Source: Porphyra umbilicalis (lineage: Eukaryota; Rhodophyta; Bangiophyceae; Bangiales; Bangiaceae). From it: a stretch of 64,000 bases of DNA. The stretch is taken from contig KV918808.1 of NCBI GenBank assembly GCA_002049455.2, positions 62,001-126,000 on the forward strand, given 5' to 3'. Shown piece after piece: positions 1-10,293 of the stretch. The position numbers and the translations under genes are program-made. The notes beneath the pieces are model-generated. The model saw only the letters and a program-made list of their open reading frames with translations. It had not been told where the DNA came from and did not search any database. Position 1 is the first letter of the stretch. The number at the start of each line of letters is the position of its first letter.

Positions 1-212
1 GCGGGCGATATTTGCCTTGCGGCGAGGGTGACAACGGCTGGCGGCGCGGGCGACTTGCGTTGCGGTGAGGAAGAGGGTGGCAACGGCCGGCGACGTGGGC
101 GATTCGCCTGGCGGCGCGGTTGATCACAGCCGTTGGCGCGGGCGATTCGCCTTGCGGCGCGGGCAAGGGCAGCAACGGCCGGCGACGCGGGCAGTTTGCC
201 TTGCGGCTACGT
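1..212. repeat. 45-49-bp degenerate tandem repeat
   Basis: About four and a half copies of a GC-rich unit built around GCGGGCGATTCGCCTTGCGGC followed by a GGCAACGGCCGGCGAC-type segment. Copies differ by small indels, so the period is not constant. The array runs off the left edge of the window. No convincing coding potential is seen. Confidence 0.7.
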
Positions 213-521
213 ACAGAGGCGGTAAGCGTGTATACCCAGGTACTAGCATGGTTGACCTTGCAGCGATGGCGGTGGACGGCGGCAACGCCAACGGCGAGGC
301 GCACATGGCTCACGCCGTTGCGGGTGACGGACCCGATGTCGATCGGTCCACCGACTCGGAGATATATGTCAGCCTCAGTCTCGTGGCTCGTTCTACGCGC
401 ACGTTGGCCCGACCGAGGTGGTCGATGGGATCTCGGTCATTGATGACAAGAGTCTGTACGACATTTGCGTCATCAACCGCGCTCGCGCGCACATTCGGCG
501 TATCTACTTCGCAGTTTCCCG
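213..521. other. no recognisable gene
   Basis: Short overlapping open frames exist on both strands but none resembles a known domain. The stretch lies downstream, in the minus-strand sense, of the gypsy element and could belong to its 3' end. I found no LTR sequence in it that matches the right-hand side. Confidence 0.4.
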
Positions 522-1067
522 TCAGTCATTAAAGCGAGTTCGGAAGTGGCAGGCCAGCATGGCACATGGTGTGGGATTTGCATCCCTCGCATCCGTTGAT
601 GAAAGTACTTGGTACTCGAAACGTGCGCGTATGGCGGTAGCGTACCTACTTGTGTTGGTCCATTGTGGTATGACCACGGTTGCTTCCTCTGTGGTCGTCA
701 CTAAGCGTCGAAGGACTGAGTCCAAGTGCTGTACCGTGGGTACAAGAAACCGGTTGCGGAGCACTGGTACAGCGGGATCGCTCCCGATCAGTGCCGCCTG
801 CGCGGATTTCGGCCACACATATGTGTACGGGCCATAAACACGGTTCAGCCGAGCGAAATGCCGCAAGGCAAGTTGAAGATCGTACGCAATGTTGCGCGTC
901 ATGGACGGCAGAGTGGACTTGAGCCACGCGACAGGAATAACCTGCTTAATTGCGACGGCTGTACTTGACTCTGTCCACGAGACGTCGGCAAGGATAACTC
1001 CGTCACCGGTAACATGGACATGTTCGATAGTGGGTATCCACGTGGAGTCCATGACGATGTTGGCCAC
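522..1067 (-). other. extra 181-codon open frame after the chromodomain
   Basis: An open minus-strand stretch begins within the last part of the chromodomain coding region and extends towards the left end of the gypsy element. Its composition is protein-like (for example VVIPQWTNTSRYATAIRAR) and unlike the low-complexity frames elsewhere, but I do not recognise a family. The Trp-containing VVIPQW stretch faintly recalls the back half of phage-type methyltransferase folds, which is too weak to name. It is most simply read as part of the retroelement's 3' region. Confidence 0.35.
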
Positions 1068-4000
1068 GGTTGTGAGCCCGGCCTGTCGGCGAGTTCGTCG
1101 CGTTGGCGTTTGCCACTCGTACCCCGGTATATACTTCTTCTTCTGTCAAAGGAAACCGCACCACCAGGTTGCGGGGGAGGTTCTTCAGGGGTTCCCAGGT
1201 GTCGTCCTTCGACCCGTACGCGAACCAGCGCACCTCAGCGCTATAGCTGTCACCCTTTTGGCGTAAGCCTAGGAGTTTGTCGATCACATACTCATCGGCA
1301 GTTGCGGGCGTGACTTTCGTTGGTCGAGACCATGTAGCAGGGGATGTGAAACCGTGTCCGTCGTCGTTGGACGAGAAGCTGGGGTGCCATTGTCTCTGCT
1401 AACACGTTTTTCGTCGCCGTCAATGTCAATGACAAATGTGGAGGCGTCCGCGTCTGCGTCAATGACCACGAAGGGTCCGATGGCTTTGCTTTGCAGCTTG
1501 TTTTGCCGATCGTGGTTGGTCGTGTATACGTAGTCGCCGGTCTTGACGTCTGCATGGCGGGTTGCGACCCGATGGTCGAAGTTACTTTTGTAACGTTGTT
1601 GCGTCTTACGCAAGGCCTCGACTACAATGGGGATCTGCTTGCGCAGGCGGGCCATGAACTCGCGTTTGCGAGCTAGGGGTGACCCGTCCTTGAGCGTTCC
1701 CTTATTGGTAAGCGGAGTGCCCGTGGGCAAGTTGCGAACCGTGAGGTTGGGGATCCGCCTTGGGATAACGAGCTCAAATGGGGCGATGCCCGTCGACCGA
1801 TGTGGTTGGATATTATACGCCATGGTGATTACCGGGAGTAGCTCATCCCATCGTGATGGGTCGTCGGCGACGTAGTGTCGCAGCTGAGTAGCCATGGTAC
1901 GGTTATACCGTTCAACTTGCTCATTGGTTTGGGGATGATACGCCGTGGTGCGAATTGTTTCAATGCCAAGCATTTGTATCACAGCGATGAAGAAGCTCGA
2001 CATGAACTGGGGCCCTTGGACCGATAGGATCCGGTCCGGTGGCCCGTAGGCTGACACCCACGCGTCGATGATGGCTGATGCCACGGACATGGTCGTGATT
2101 CGCCGCAAGGCGACGCACTTGGTGAGCTTGGCGAAGCGGTTGGTGATAACCAGGATGAAGCGGTTGCCCTTCTTAGAGGCAGGGATGGGCCCAAAGATGT
2201 CAACGGACAGCTCCGTGAGAGGCTCGGTAGCCTGGAACAGGGTCAAGGGCGTTGTGTGTCGCCGCAAGGCGAGGCGATTATGCGCACACGTTGTGCATTT
2301 GGTGATGGTCGAATAAATATCCGTCACCTTTGGAGGCCAGTAGTATGCCTGACGCATTGTGTGATATATCCGGTTCATACCAGGATGGGCGGGCACGGTT
2401 GTGTGGTGCTCAAGGGTCAACACGCGTTCGCGTAGAGACTTTGGAATAACTAGTTGATTTCCGTAAGGCGCACGGCGGTACAGAGCGTGATGCTCATCGC
2501 GGAAGAAGGCCTTGGCCGTTCCGCGCTCCACGCGAGTGGACATCTTGACGCAAAAGTCGTCTGTTTGTTGTGCTTCGACGACATCGTCGAGCTCCACCGG
2601 TTCCGGTGTGTCGGTACCCGTGTACCTCCCCGTTCTTAAGCCGTTGGCCGTCTCGGCCAATGCCAGACAAGGTATATCATCATGAATATCTTCTGGCGGC
2701 GCCACCGTAGAGGCGCGCGACAGGAAGTCGGGCAAGTGGTGAGATGCACCTGGTTTATGAACCACATCTAATGTGTATTCGTAGAGGCGAAGCCGCCATC
2801 GCATCACGTGTCCGCTTGAGTCGGTCGTGCTGTAGATCCAGCTAAGTGCTTGGTGATCCGTTCGGATGAGGAACCGTTGCCCATCGAGGAAGTGCCTCAA
2901 CTTGAGGACAGCCCACAAGGCGCCGAGGCATTCGCCCTCCGTGGTGGAGTAGTTTTGCTCTGCAGCAGTGAGGCCTCGTCTCCAATATCCGACAGGATGA
3001 AACAGTTCGCCCGGCTCCTCCTGGAGGAGGGTACAACCAACTTGGTCGGCGAATGCGTCCACGTCAACGACGAGCTTCCGATTGGCCTTCGGCAAGACAA
3101 GTACCGGTAGGCACAACAGCGCGCTGCGAAGGTCTTTGAATTCGGCGATAGCCACGTCCGTCGGTGGTGGTAAATCCGGTGGGATCTCGGCCCTAGTCGG
3201 GGCGTTCAGGGGCTTTGCTCGTTTGGCAAAGTCTTTGACAAACCGTCGATAGACGTTGCACATGCTCAAGAAGCTTTTCAGCTGGGTCTTTGTTGTTGGG
3301 AACTTGGCATGGTTCAGAGCATCCACGTTCTTGTTGTGCACGTGCAGTTGCCCGGGGCGGACAATGTGTCCCAGGTACTCGACCTCATCGGAGAACCACG
3401 TGCACTTTTCCAAGTTGAGGGTAACCCCGGCTTCACGGAGACGGTGAAACACCATGTCAACGTCTTTGACGTGTTGTTCCGCGTTGGCGGAGAAGATGAT
3501 GACATCGTCTAAGAAGACAAGGCATATCTGCCACATCAAGCCCGCAAGGATAATATACAACGCGCGCTGAATAATAGCGGGCGCGTTCGGCAAGCCGAGA
3601 GGCATGGATAACCAGTGGTATATACCACAATGCGTCGTGAACGCTGTCTTCTCTTGGTCTTCCTTGCATAAGGGTACTTGCCAGTACCCCGCGGTGCAGT
3701 CGAGAGACATGAACACCTGGGCATCTCCCAAGGAGTCGAGACAGTCCTCCATCCGAGGCAAGAGATAAGCATCCTTCTTGTGATGTTGTTTAACCGACGA
3801 TAGTCGACGCAGAATCGGGCTTTGCCGTTCTTCTTTGGTACAGTTACCACGGGGCTTGCCCAAGCACTGTGGCTAGGGGCAATGACGTTGAACTTTAACA
3901 TCTTGTTGATCTGATCAGCGATGATCTGCCGCTTGAACTGCCCGGTCCGGTAGGGTTGGGCCCGTATGGGCAGGGCGTCGGGGGGAGTGACGATGGCGTG

Positions 4001-4110
4001 CTGCGTAGAACGGATGATGCCAAGGGTTCCATCCTACATCGACGAATGCGTCTTGAGCATGTCTCGACTCTGCTTGTGCAGGTACTCGGGGGCCTCACTG
4101 AGGTAGAGGT

Positions 4111-4583
4111 TGTGAAGTGAGCGGTAGTTGGGTGGATGCGTTGGTTTACTCGGGGCGGGTCTGCGGCACAAGGCCAGCAGCCTCTTGACCCCCAGACGAC
4201 CCGCTCCCAGCGCCCTCCAGGAACATCCCCACTCTCACGCCGTCGCAGAGCGCACGGCGCACCTCCCGAGGGGGAGCTCACACCCAGAGGGCACAGCCTC
4301 TAACCACCCCACAAGTCCGGACCATCCCGCCGAGCTCAACCCGCTAATCTCCCGGAGCTAAGCCCCTAATGGGTCTCCCAAAAACACAAATACAATCAAA
4401 TACATGCCAAAATACACACCACATATACATGACAGTAGGTGTCACGAAGTCCCATCATACTTCGGACTTGTCCCGAAATACAGCGGGCTTGCATGCAATA
4501 CATTGCTACTTACCCGGAAATACCGCCGGACTTGTCGCTGCCAATGCACCTCGCCATGTGGAGCTGCTGAGCCATGCTCAACA
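4111..4583 (-). repeat. copia 3' LTR
   Basis: This is the 3' LTR in element orientation. It starts TG and ends CA, with a short imperfect inverted repeat at the tips (TGT...ACA). It directly abuts the GAGGT target duplication on its left and the polypurine tract on its right. It is nearly identical to 9821-10293. Confidence 0.95.
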
Positions 4584-4594
4584 CTCCCCCCAGG
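4584..4594 (-). promoter_or_regulatory. copia polypurine tract
   Basis: On the minus strand this reads CCTGGGGGGAG immediately before the 3' LTR (TGTTGAGC). A purine run at this place primes plus-strand DNA synthesis in LTR elements. It fixes the inner edge of the 3' LTR together with the LTR alignment. Confidence 0.8.
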
Positions 4595-5484
4595 TCCACA
4601 TGGGCGCTGGGTGTGCGGGCCACTTCCCGATGTCGCCATCGGGAAAACGTGACCGCGGCAAGAGTCGAACTCCGGGTGCCTGCCTCACAGGCAGGAAACC
4701 CAGGTGCAGTTGGTATCGATACCAACCAAAAAATCAACCACAACAGATGCCCCCGTACGAAGGCCCATGTGACAGAGGACGTCGAGCTGACCAAAATGAT
4801 TGGACAGCTCCGTCAGAGTCCATCAGACGGCGGAGATACGACCCGCCGCCCGGCCCGGCCGCGAAGAACAGTAGCGCTACTATCCATCGCCAGCTCCGGG
4901 TCGCTAAACGTGGCCGACCACGTGTTACAACTCGACACGTGGACAGCCACGTGTTACAACGCGACACGTGGACAGCCACGTGTTACAACTTGATCCGCAG
5001 ACGCGTGGCACTCCACGTGTTGCAACTCGATCCGAGCGCCAGAGGTTGGGTAGTAGCGCTACTAACCTTCCCTTCTGCGACTTGGCCGAAATGGACCACC
5101 GGGCCCGACGTGGACAGTAGCGCTACTACCCATGTCGGCCAAAACGCCGCAAATCGACCCCGGACCAGATCGACTCGACCCGTCGGAGCTGTAGGCCTAC
5201 AGCTCCCGGCCGAAATCGCCCAAAATCGACTTAGGCCAAATCGAGTCGGGCGATCGCCGCGAACCCGCGGCTGCGCCACTGGTCGGCCCCAGTGGCGCCA
5301 CAGCGCCCCAGGACGGTCCCAACCGGCCGTCCCCCAAGGCAACAGCGCCCCATTGCCGGCCCCGAGCAAGTGGATAGTAGCGCAACCGTCCACGGCCGGC
5401 ACCGGCCCGCAGCAAGGTCGACGGAGGTCGCTGCCGCGAATCCGGGGCTGCGCCACTGGACGCCTCCAGTGGCGCCATGGCGCC
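4595..5484 (-). repeat. copia 3' untranslated region with short tandem and palindromic repeats
   Basis: About 0.9 kb lies between the gag-pol stop and the polypurine tract. At 4917-5040 a ~33-bp unit containing CACGTGTTACAAC and CGACACGTGGACAGC is repeated about three to four times. The palindrome AGTAGCGCTACT occurs three times (near 4869, 5050 and 5112) with a partial copy near 5373. No coding function is evident. Confidence 0.6.
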
Positions 5485-8400
5485 TCAGCACTCCCCCAAC
5501 CGGGGGTCGCCAAGCCCGGCGCCCCGCGCAGCCGCGCCCAGGTCTTCACCAACCCCGACGGCAGCCCGGAAAGCCGTGAACGCCGGCGACGGCAGCGGCT
5601 TGGTGAGCCCATCCGCCGGCATGTCGGCGCTCGGGAGGAAGTAGAAGGCCACATCCCCGCGCGCCTGGTAGTCGCGAACCATGTGGTAGGCGACGTCGAC
5701 ATGCTTGGTCCGCCCCGTCGCCTCGGGGTTGTTGACCAGCGCCAGGCAGGACTGGTTGTCCTCCCCCATCGGCACGGCTTCGCCGTCGACGCCCAGAGCC
5801 GACAGCAGCTTGCGTAGCCACAGCGCCTCCTTGGTTGCCATCGCGGCGGCCACGTACTCGGCCTCGGCCGTCGAGGTGGCAACGGTCGACTGGCGCTTGC
5901 TCGCCCACGCAATCGGCCCGCCATTGCAGGTGAAGACGAAACCGGTTGTCGACCGACGACCGTCGATGTCGCCGGCCCAGTCGGCGTCGACAAACCCTTG
6001 CAGCGGCTCGCTGCCGCCGTAGACCACCCCCAGGCGAGTCGTCCCGCCCAGGTAGCGCAAAACCCCCTTGGCCGCGCGCATGTGGTCCTCCTCAGGGCAG
6101 GACATGAAGCGCGACAGCACCCCCACGGCAAAGGCGATGTCTGGCCTCGTCGTGGTAGACAGGTAGAGGAGGGAGCCAACCAACTCGGCGTAACGGTTGC
6201 CTTCCGGCAGCAGGCCCTCCCCTGTCTTGGTCAGCTTGACCCCCGACGCCATTGGTGTCTTGTTCGGCGTCGCCTTGTCCATCCCGAACGCCTCCAGCAG
6301 CGTCGCGGTGTGCCCCGGGTTGCTCAACGTCAGAGTCTTGGCCGCCCGGTTGCGCATGACCTTCATGCCGATAAAGTCCTTGACCTCCCCCATGTCGCGC
6401 ACCTCAAACTTGGCAGACACGAAGCGCTTGACGGCCTCGACCCCAGCCAGCTTCTCACCCGCCACGATAAGGTCGTCGACGTACACGAGGATAAAGATGC
6501 ACCCGTGCACTGGGTGGTGCCACTCATAGAGGCATGGGTCCACCTTGGAGCGGACCGCCCCCATCTCCTTGAGCTCTTTGTCGAGCTTGATGCCCCACAG
6601 CCGCCCCGCCTGCTTTGTCCCGTAGAGTGCCAGATTTAGCCGACAGATCTCCTCCAGCCCCTTCGGATCGACACCGTCGGGGAGTTTGATGTACATCTCC
6701 TTGTCCATCTTGGCGTTGAGGAAGGCTGTCTTGACATCGACGTGATGAACCTCCCAGCCCGTAGCTGCAGCCACAGCAAAGAGAGACCGTGTCGTAGCCG
6801 CGTTGGGCACCGGCGCCCATGTCTCATCAAAGTCGCGCCCCGGCACTTGGTTGAAACCTTGGGCCACGAGTCGGGCCTTGTAGCGCGTCATCTTGCCCTC
6901 CGCGTCGTGCTTGATGTCAAACACGAATCGCGTCTTGACGGCCTTGTGCTTCTTGTTGTTACCGCTGGTCTTGGACCAGGTGCCAAGGTTCTTGTGTGCC
7001 GCCACCTCCTCCTTAATGGCCTGCTTCCACAGCGGCCAGTCAGGACGAGCGCGCGCCTCCTTCTCGTTTGCAGGCGGTTTGTGCAAGTCCCAGCCCTCCT
7101 CAGCGCCGGATGCGGTACCGCTTGCCAGGTACGCCTTGGGTTCCTTCTCCCACCATGTTACCTTAGGAGCTGGCTTGCGCTTTGAGCGACGAGGCCCCGG
7201 TGCGACGCTGTCACTGGCCGCAGGTGCTTGAGCAGCTGCGGGTGTCGAGCCACCGACGCCGTCCTCGTCCTCCTCCTGGCTATCGCCAGCAAAGGAAGGA
7301 GGACCGACTTCGTTGTCGCTGTCAGAGGTGTCGTCGGGGGAGTACTCGTCCTCTCGCCCGCCTTCTGCGTCGAGCATGTCCATTGCCCCTTCCGTGGCGC
7401 CGTCCTTGTCGCCGTCATATTCCGCAGTCAGCCGGGGACCAGCGCTTGACCCGACTGCTGACGTCTCGACCTTCGCCGGGTTCTCCTCCATCAGCACGTC
7501 CCGACGCTCGAAGACTTGGTTTGTCTCGTCCTCGAGGATGCGGTAGGCCTTGCCACCGACAGTGTAGCCGACAAAGCGGCCGACGTCGGTCCTCGGCTCC
7601 AGCTTGCGCTGCTGCTTCTTCGGCTTGAGCGCCCACGCCCGACTCCCCCAAACGCGGAATCCCGCGACATTGGGGCGTCGACCCGTCAGCGCCTCGAGCG
7701 GCGTCACATCGAGCCCCGCCTTGGGAGATCGGTTGAGCACATGGACGATGGAGGCCAACGCCTCGGCCCACAGCTCTTCCTCCGCACCGGCGTCAAGCAG
7801 GGCAGCACGCACGCGCTCCATCAGCGTGCGGTTCACCCGCTCCGCCTTACCGTTCTGCTGCGACTTGTACGGCGCCGTCATCTCAGACGTGATGCCCTTA
7901 TCCTCGTACCACGCCTTAAGATCGTTCGTGACGTACTCCTTTGCACCGTCGTGACGGACACGCCTCACTTTCACGCCCGTCAACGTCTCAAGCTGCTTGA
8001 TGCGCGTCTTGAGCACCTCCGGCGCCATCCCCTTTGTCTTGGTAGGCGTAGCCGTGATGAACCCCGTTGAGTCCTCCAGCGCCGTCATAAAGTAGAGGGA
8101 GCCACCCAGCGACTCAGTGAGTGGGCCACCAATGTCGGTGTGCACCAGTTCGCACTTGGTTGTCGCTGTCGACGAGCGGGGGCTGGGCGACTGAACCATC
8201 TTGCCGTCCACACACGGCACACACACAGTGCCAATGACGCGCTTGGCGTCTGCCACTGACGACGGCATGCCGTCGACCATTGTGGCCGCCCGCTTGAGGT
8301 TCTCCAACCCCAAGTGGTTGAACCGACGATGCCACAGCTCCGCCTCCCCAGCGATGCGCGTCGATGCCGCGCACGCCGACGCCTTGACCGGCGTGACCTT

Positions 8401-9663
8401 GAGCACGTACTGCTCCAGGTCGTTGACTTTGCCGACAACGGACGCCTTGTCGAGCACTCCGCTCGAATAGACAGCATCCCCGTCGCTGAGTATGTAACAG
8501 GCGTTTCCGACGAACACTACCGCACCACGATTGCGGTCAACCGCTCGAACCGAGAGCAGGTTGCTGGTCAGGTCCGGCACGAGCATGGCCTCCCCGAGCA
8601 CCATGCGCGTCTTGGTTTTGCCCTTGCCAACGTCCATGGAGACGTGGCCGTGCCCCTTGATGGGTACCTTTTCGCCGTTGGCCAAGGTGACCTCGGCTCC
8701 GCTTCCCGCCGTCCGGACGGTGAAGCCCTTATCCCCGGCGGCCATGTGGTTGGTTGCGCCAGAGTCGAGCACCCAAGTTGATAACCCCCGTGTGCTCCCG
8801 GGAGCCTTGCTGCTCCCGGCATTGCCAGTAGAAGCAGTGTAGGCCAGAGCGGCACCCGCGTGGGGCCCGCCGCCGTGGCCGCCTTCACGACCACCACCGC
8901 CGGGCTTGCCCTTGCCCTTGGCCTCGTCCGCCTTCTTCTTGTAGCAGTCGCGCTGCATGTGCCCCTTCTTGTTGCAGTAGAAACACACGACCGACTTCTT
9001 GTCAAACGGTTTCTTAGGCGCCGCTGCCGCAAAGGCTTGTGACTTGACACTGCCAGAAGGCTTGGAAGCGCCGACAGAAATGCTCCGCTGCTCGACTTGA
9101 AGCAGCTTAGCCGTCACGTCCGACATGACGAGCTTAGTGTCCTTGTTCTCCAAGACCGTCCTGAGCATCCCGTACTCTGCAGGGAGCCCCGATAGGACAC
9201 GCAGCGCGAGCGTGTTGTCGTCCACCGGGTTTCCGAGCATGGCGAGCTCGTCCCGGAGCATCTTGGCGCGCGACGCAAACTTGATGATGTTCTCGTCGCC
9301 GCCCTTCTTCAGGCTGCTCAGCTCGTCCATGAGCCGCAGCAGCTGCGCGTTGTCTCGCGCCTCGAACATGACCTTGAGCGCGTCCCACGCCTCTTTGGCC
9401 GTGTCCACCGACGTGACCGTGTTGAGATGCACGGGCTCGACCGACATCTGGATGGTCGCCAGCGCCGCCTCGTTCATGGCATCCCACACGTCGACCACCG
9501 GGTCGGACTTCTTGTCGTCGGACGAAGATGCCGGTCGGTCCGTCACGACCGCCGCCCAGAGCTTCTCCTTCTTGAGCTGCGCACGCTGGTACGCTGCCCA
9601 CACCTTGTAGTCGTCGTCCAGCTGCGCAAACCGCGGGCCGCCATAGCGGCCGTGGTCTGCCAT
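5485..9663 (-). CDS. gag-pol: copia Gag-Pol polyprotein
   Basis: A single open frame of about 1390 codons ending in TGA. The frame is open upstream as far as the primer-binding site, but the first sensible start is the ATG at 9661-9663 (MADHGRYGG). Parts in order are a Gag_2-type domain, a CCHC knuckle (CFYCNKKGHMQRDC, about 8945-8990), protease WVLDSGATNHM (about 8740-8785), the integrase HHCC finger (about 8190-8340), and an integrase core with conserved acidic residues (ELVHTDIGG near 8140; KAERVNRTL near 7840). RT follows with the copia-type YVDD (about 6470-6490), then RNase H (about 5680-6010, ending with the TKHVDVAYH region). The product would assemble into cytoplasmic particles and supply protease, integrase and RT. 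It looks whole. Confidence 0.95.
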   Translation of the reverse strand: MADHGRYGGPRFAQLDDDYKVWAAYQRAQLKKEKLWAAVVTDRPASSSDDKKSDPVVDVWDAMNEAALATIQMSVEPVHLNTVTSVDTAKEAWDALKVMFEARDNAQLLRLMDELSSLKKGGDENIIKFASRAKMLRDELAMLGNPVDDNTLALRVLSGLPAEYGMLRTVLENKDTKLVMSDVTAKLLQVEQRSISVGASKPSGSVKSQAFAAAAPKKPFDKKSVVCFYCNKKGHMQRDCYKKKADEAKGKGKPGGGGREGGHGGGPHAGAALAYTASTGNAGSSKAPGSTRGLSTWVLDSGATNHMAAGDKGFTVRTAGSGAEVTLANGEKVPIKGHGHVSMDVGKGKTKTRMVLGEAMLVPDLTSNLLSVRAVDRNRGAVVFVGNACYILSDGDAVYSSGVLDKASVVGKVNDLEQYVLKVTPVKASACAASTRIAGEAELWHRRFNHLGLENLKRAATMVDGMPSSVADAKRVIGTVCVPCVDGKMVQSPSPRSSTATTKCELVHTDIGGPLTESLGGSLYFMTALEDSTGFITATPTKTKGMAPEVLKTRIKQLETLTGVKVRRVRHDGAKEYVTNDLKAWYEDKGITSEMTAPYKSQQNGKAERVNRTLMERVRAALLDAGAEEELWAEALASIVHVLNRSPKAGLDVTPLEALTGRRPNVAGFRVWGSRAWALKPKKQQRKLEPRTDVGRFVGYTVGGKAYRILEDETNQVFERRDVLMEENPAKVETSAVGSSAGPRLTAEYDGDKDGATEGAMDMLDAEGGREDEYSPDDTSDSDNEVGPPSFAGDSQEEDEDGVGGSTPAAAQAPAASDSVAPGPRRSKRKPAPKVTWWEKEPKAYLASGTASGAEEGWDLHKPPANEKEARARPDWPLWKQAIKEEVAAHKNLGTWSKTSGNNKKHKAVKTRFVFDIKHDAEGKMTRYKARLVAQGFNQVPGRDFDETWAPVPNAATTRSLFAVAAATGWEVHHVDVKTAFLNAKMDKEMYIKLPDGVDPKGLEEICRLNLALYGTKQAGRLWGIKLDKELKEMGAVRSKVDPCLYEWHHPVHGCIFILVYVDDLIVAGEKLAGVEAVKRFVSAKFEVRDMGEVKDFIGMKVMRNRAAKTLTLSNPGHTATLLEAFGMDKATPNKTPMASGVKLTKTGEGLLPEGNRYAELVGSLLYLSTTTRPDIAFAVGVLSRFMSCPEEDHMRAAKGVLRYLGGTTRLGVVYGGSEPLQGFVDADWAGDIDGRRSTTGFVFTCNGGPIAWASKRQSTVATSTAEAEYVAAAMATKEALWLRKLLSALGVDGEAVPMGEDNQSCLALVNNPEATGRTKHVDVAYHMVRDYQARGDVAFYFLPSADMPADGLTKPLPSPAFTAFRAAVGVGEDLGAAARGAGLGDPRLGEC

Positions 9664-9805
9664 GTTGACGACCTCGGCGCCGCACAGCGCCGCACTACCG
9701 ACGTAGGGAGCAGAACACGCCTGCCCGACGCCGGAACACACCGCGACCCCAGCAACGTCGTCTCGCCAGCGACCGCAGGGAAGACGACGGTTACCACCAG
9801 CGACA

Positions 9806-9820
9806 GCTGGGCCCATAACC
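9806..9820 (-). promoter_or_regulatory. copia primer-binding site for half tRNA-iMet
   Basis: The plus strand reads GCTGGGCCCATAACC. This equals nucleotides 25-39 of eukaryotic initiator tRNA-Met, which is the anticodon stem-loop and not the 3' acceptor end. The match ends exactly at tRNA position 39, next to the LTR. Drosophila copia and yeast Ty5 are known to prime from a cleaved 5' half of initiator tRNA-Met, and this site implies the same mode. Confidence 0.85.
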
Positions 9821-10293
9821 TGTGAAGTGAGCGGTAGTTCGGTGGATGCGTTGGTTTACTCGGGGCGGGTCTGCGGCACCAGGCCAGCAGCCTCTTGACC
9901 CCCAGACGACCCGCTCCCAGCGCCCTCCAGGAACATCCCCACTCTCACGCCGTCGCAGAGCGCACGGCGCACCTCCCGAGGGGGAGCTCACACCCAGAGG
10001 GCACAGCCTCTAACCACCCCACAAGTCCGGACCATCCCGCCGAGCTCAACCCGCTAATCTCCCGGAGCTAAGCCCCTAATGGGTCGCCCAAAAACACAAA
10101 TACAATCAAATACATGCCAAAATACACACCACAAATACATGACAGTAGGTGTCACAAAGTCCCATCATACTTCGGACTTGTCCCGAAATACAGCGGGCTT
10201 GCATGCAATGCATTGCTACTTACCCGGAAATACCGCCGGACTTGTCGCTGCCAATGCACCTCGCCATGTGGAGCTGCTGAGCCATGCTCAACA
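9821..10293 (-). repeat. copia 5' LTR
   Basis: This is the 5' LTR in element orientation and would carry the element promoter. It has the same length as the left copy, with six substitutions and no indels. The second GAGGT duplication follows at 10294-10298. The primer-binding site abuts its inner edge without a spacer. Confidence 0.95.

Larger units (their letters stand above)
4111..10293 (-). mobile_element. Ty1/copia LTR retrotransposon, looks whole and young
   Basis: A 6183-bp element bounded by 473-bp direct LTRs (4111-4583 and 9821-10293) that begin TGTGAAG and end CTCAACA. It is flanked by the 5-bp duplication GAGGT (4106-4110 and 10294-10298). The two LTRs differ at 6 of 473 aligned bases (about 1.3 percent), so insertion is recent. 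One uninterrupted gag-pol frame runs between them on the minus strand in the order Gag, zinc knuckle, protease, integrase, RT, RNase H, which is diagnostic of copia. It inserted between the protease and RT regions of an older gypsy element in the same orientation. A primer-binding site and polypurine tract sit at the expected inner LTR edges. Confidence 0.96.

Noticed and set aside
4655-4725. tRNA-like sequence on the minus strand (CCTGC-CTGTGAG-GCAGG arm followed by GGAGTTCGACTC)
   Set aside because: An anticodon-arm-like hairpin and a TTCGA loop are present, but the T stem does not pair and no acceptor stem forms; it lies in the copia 3' region.
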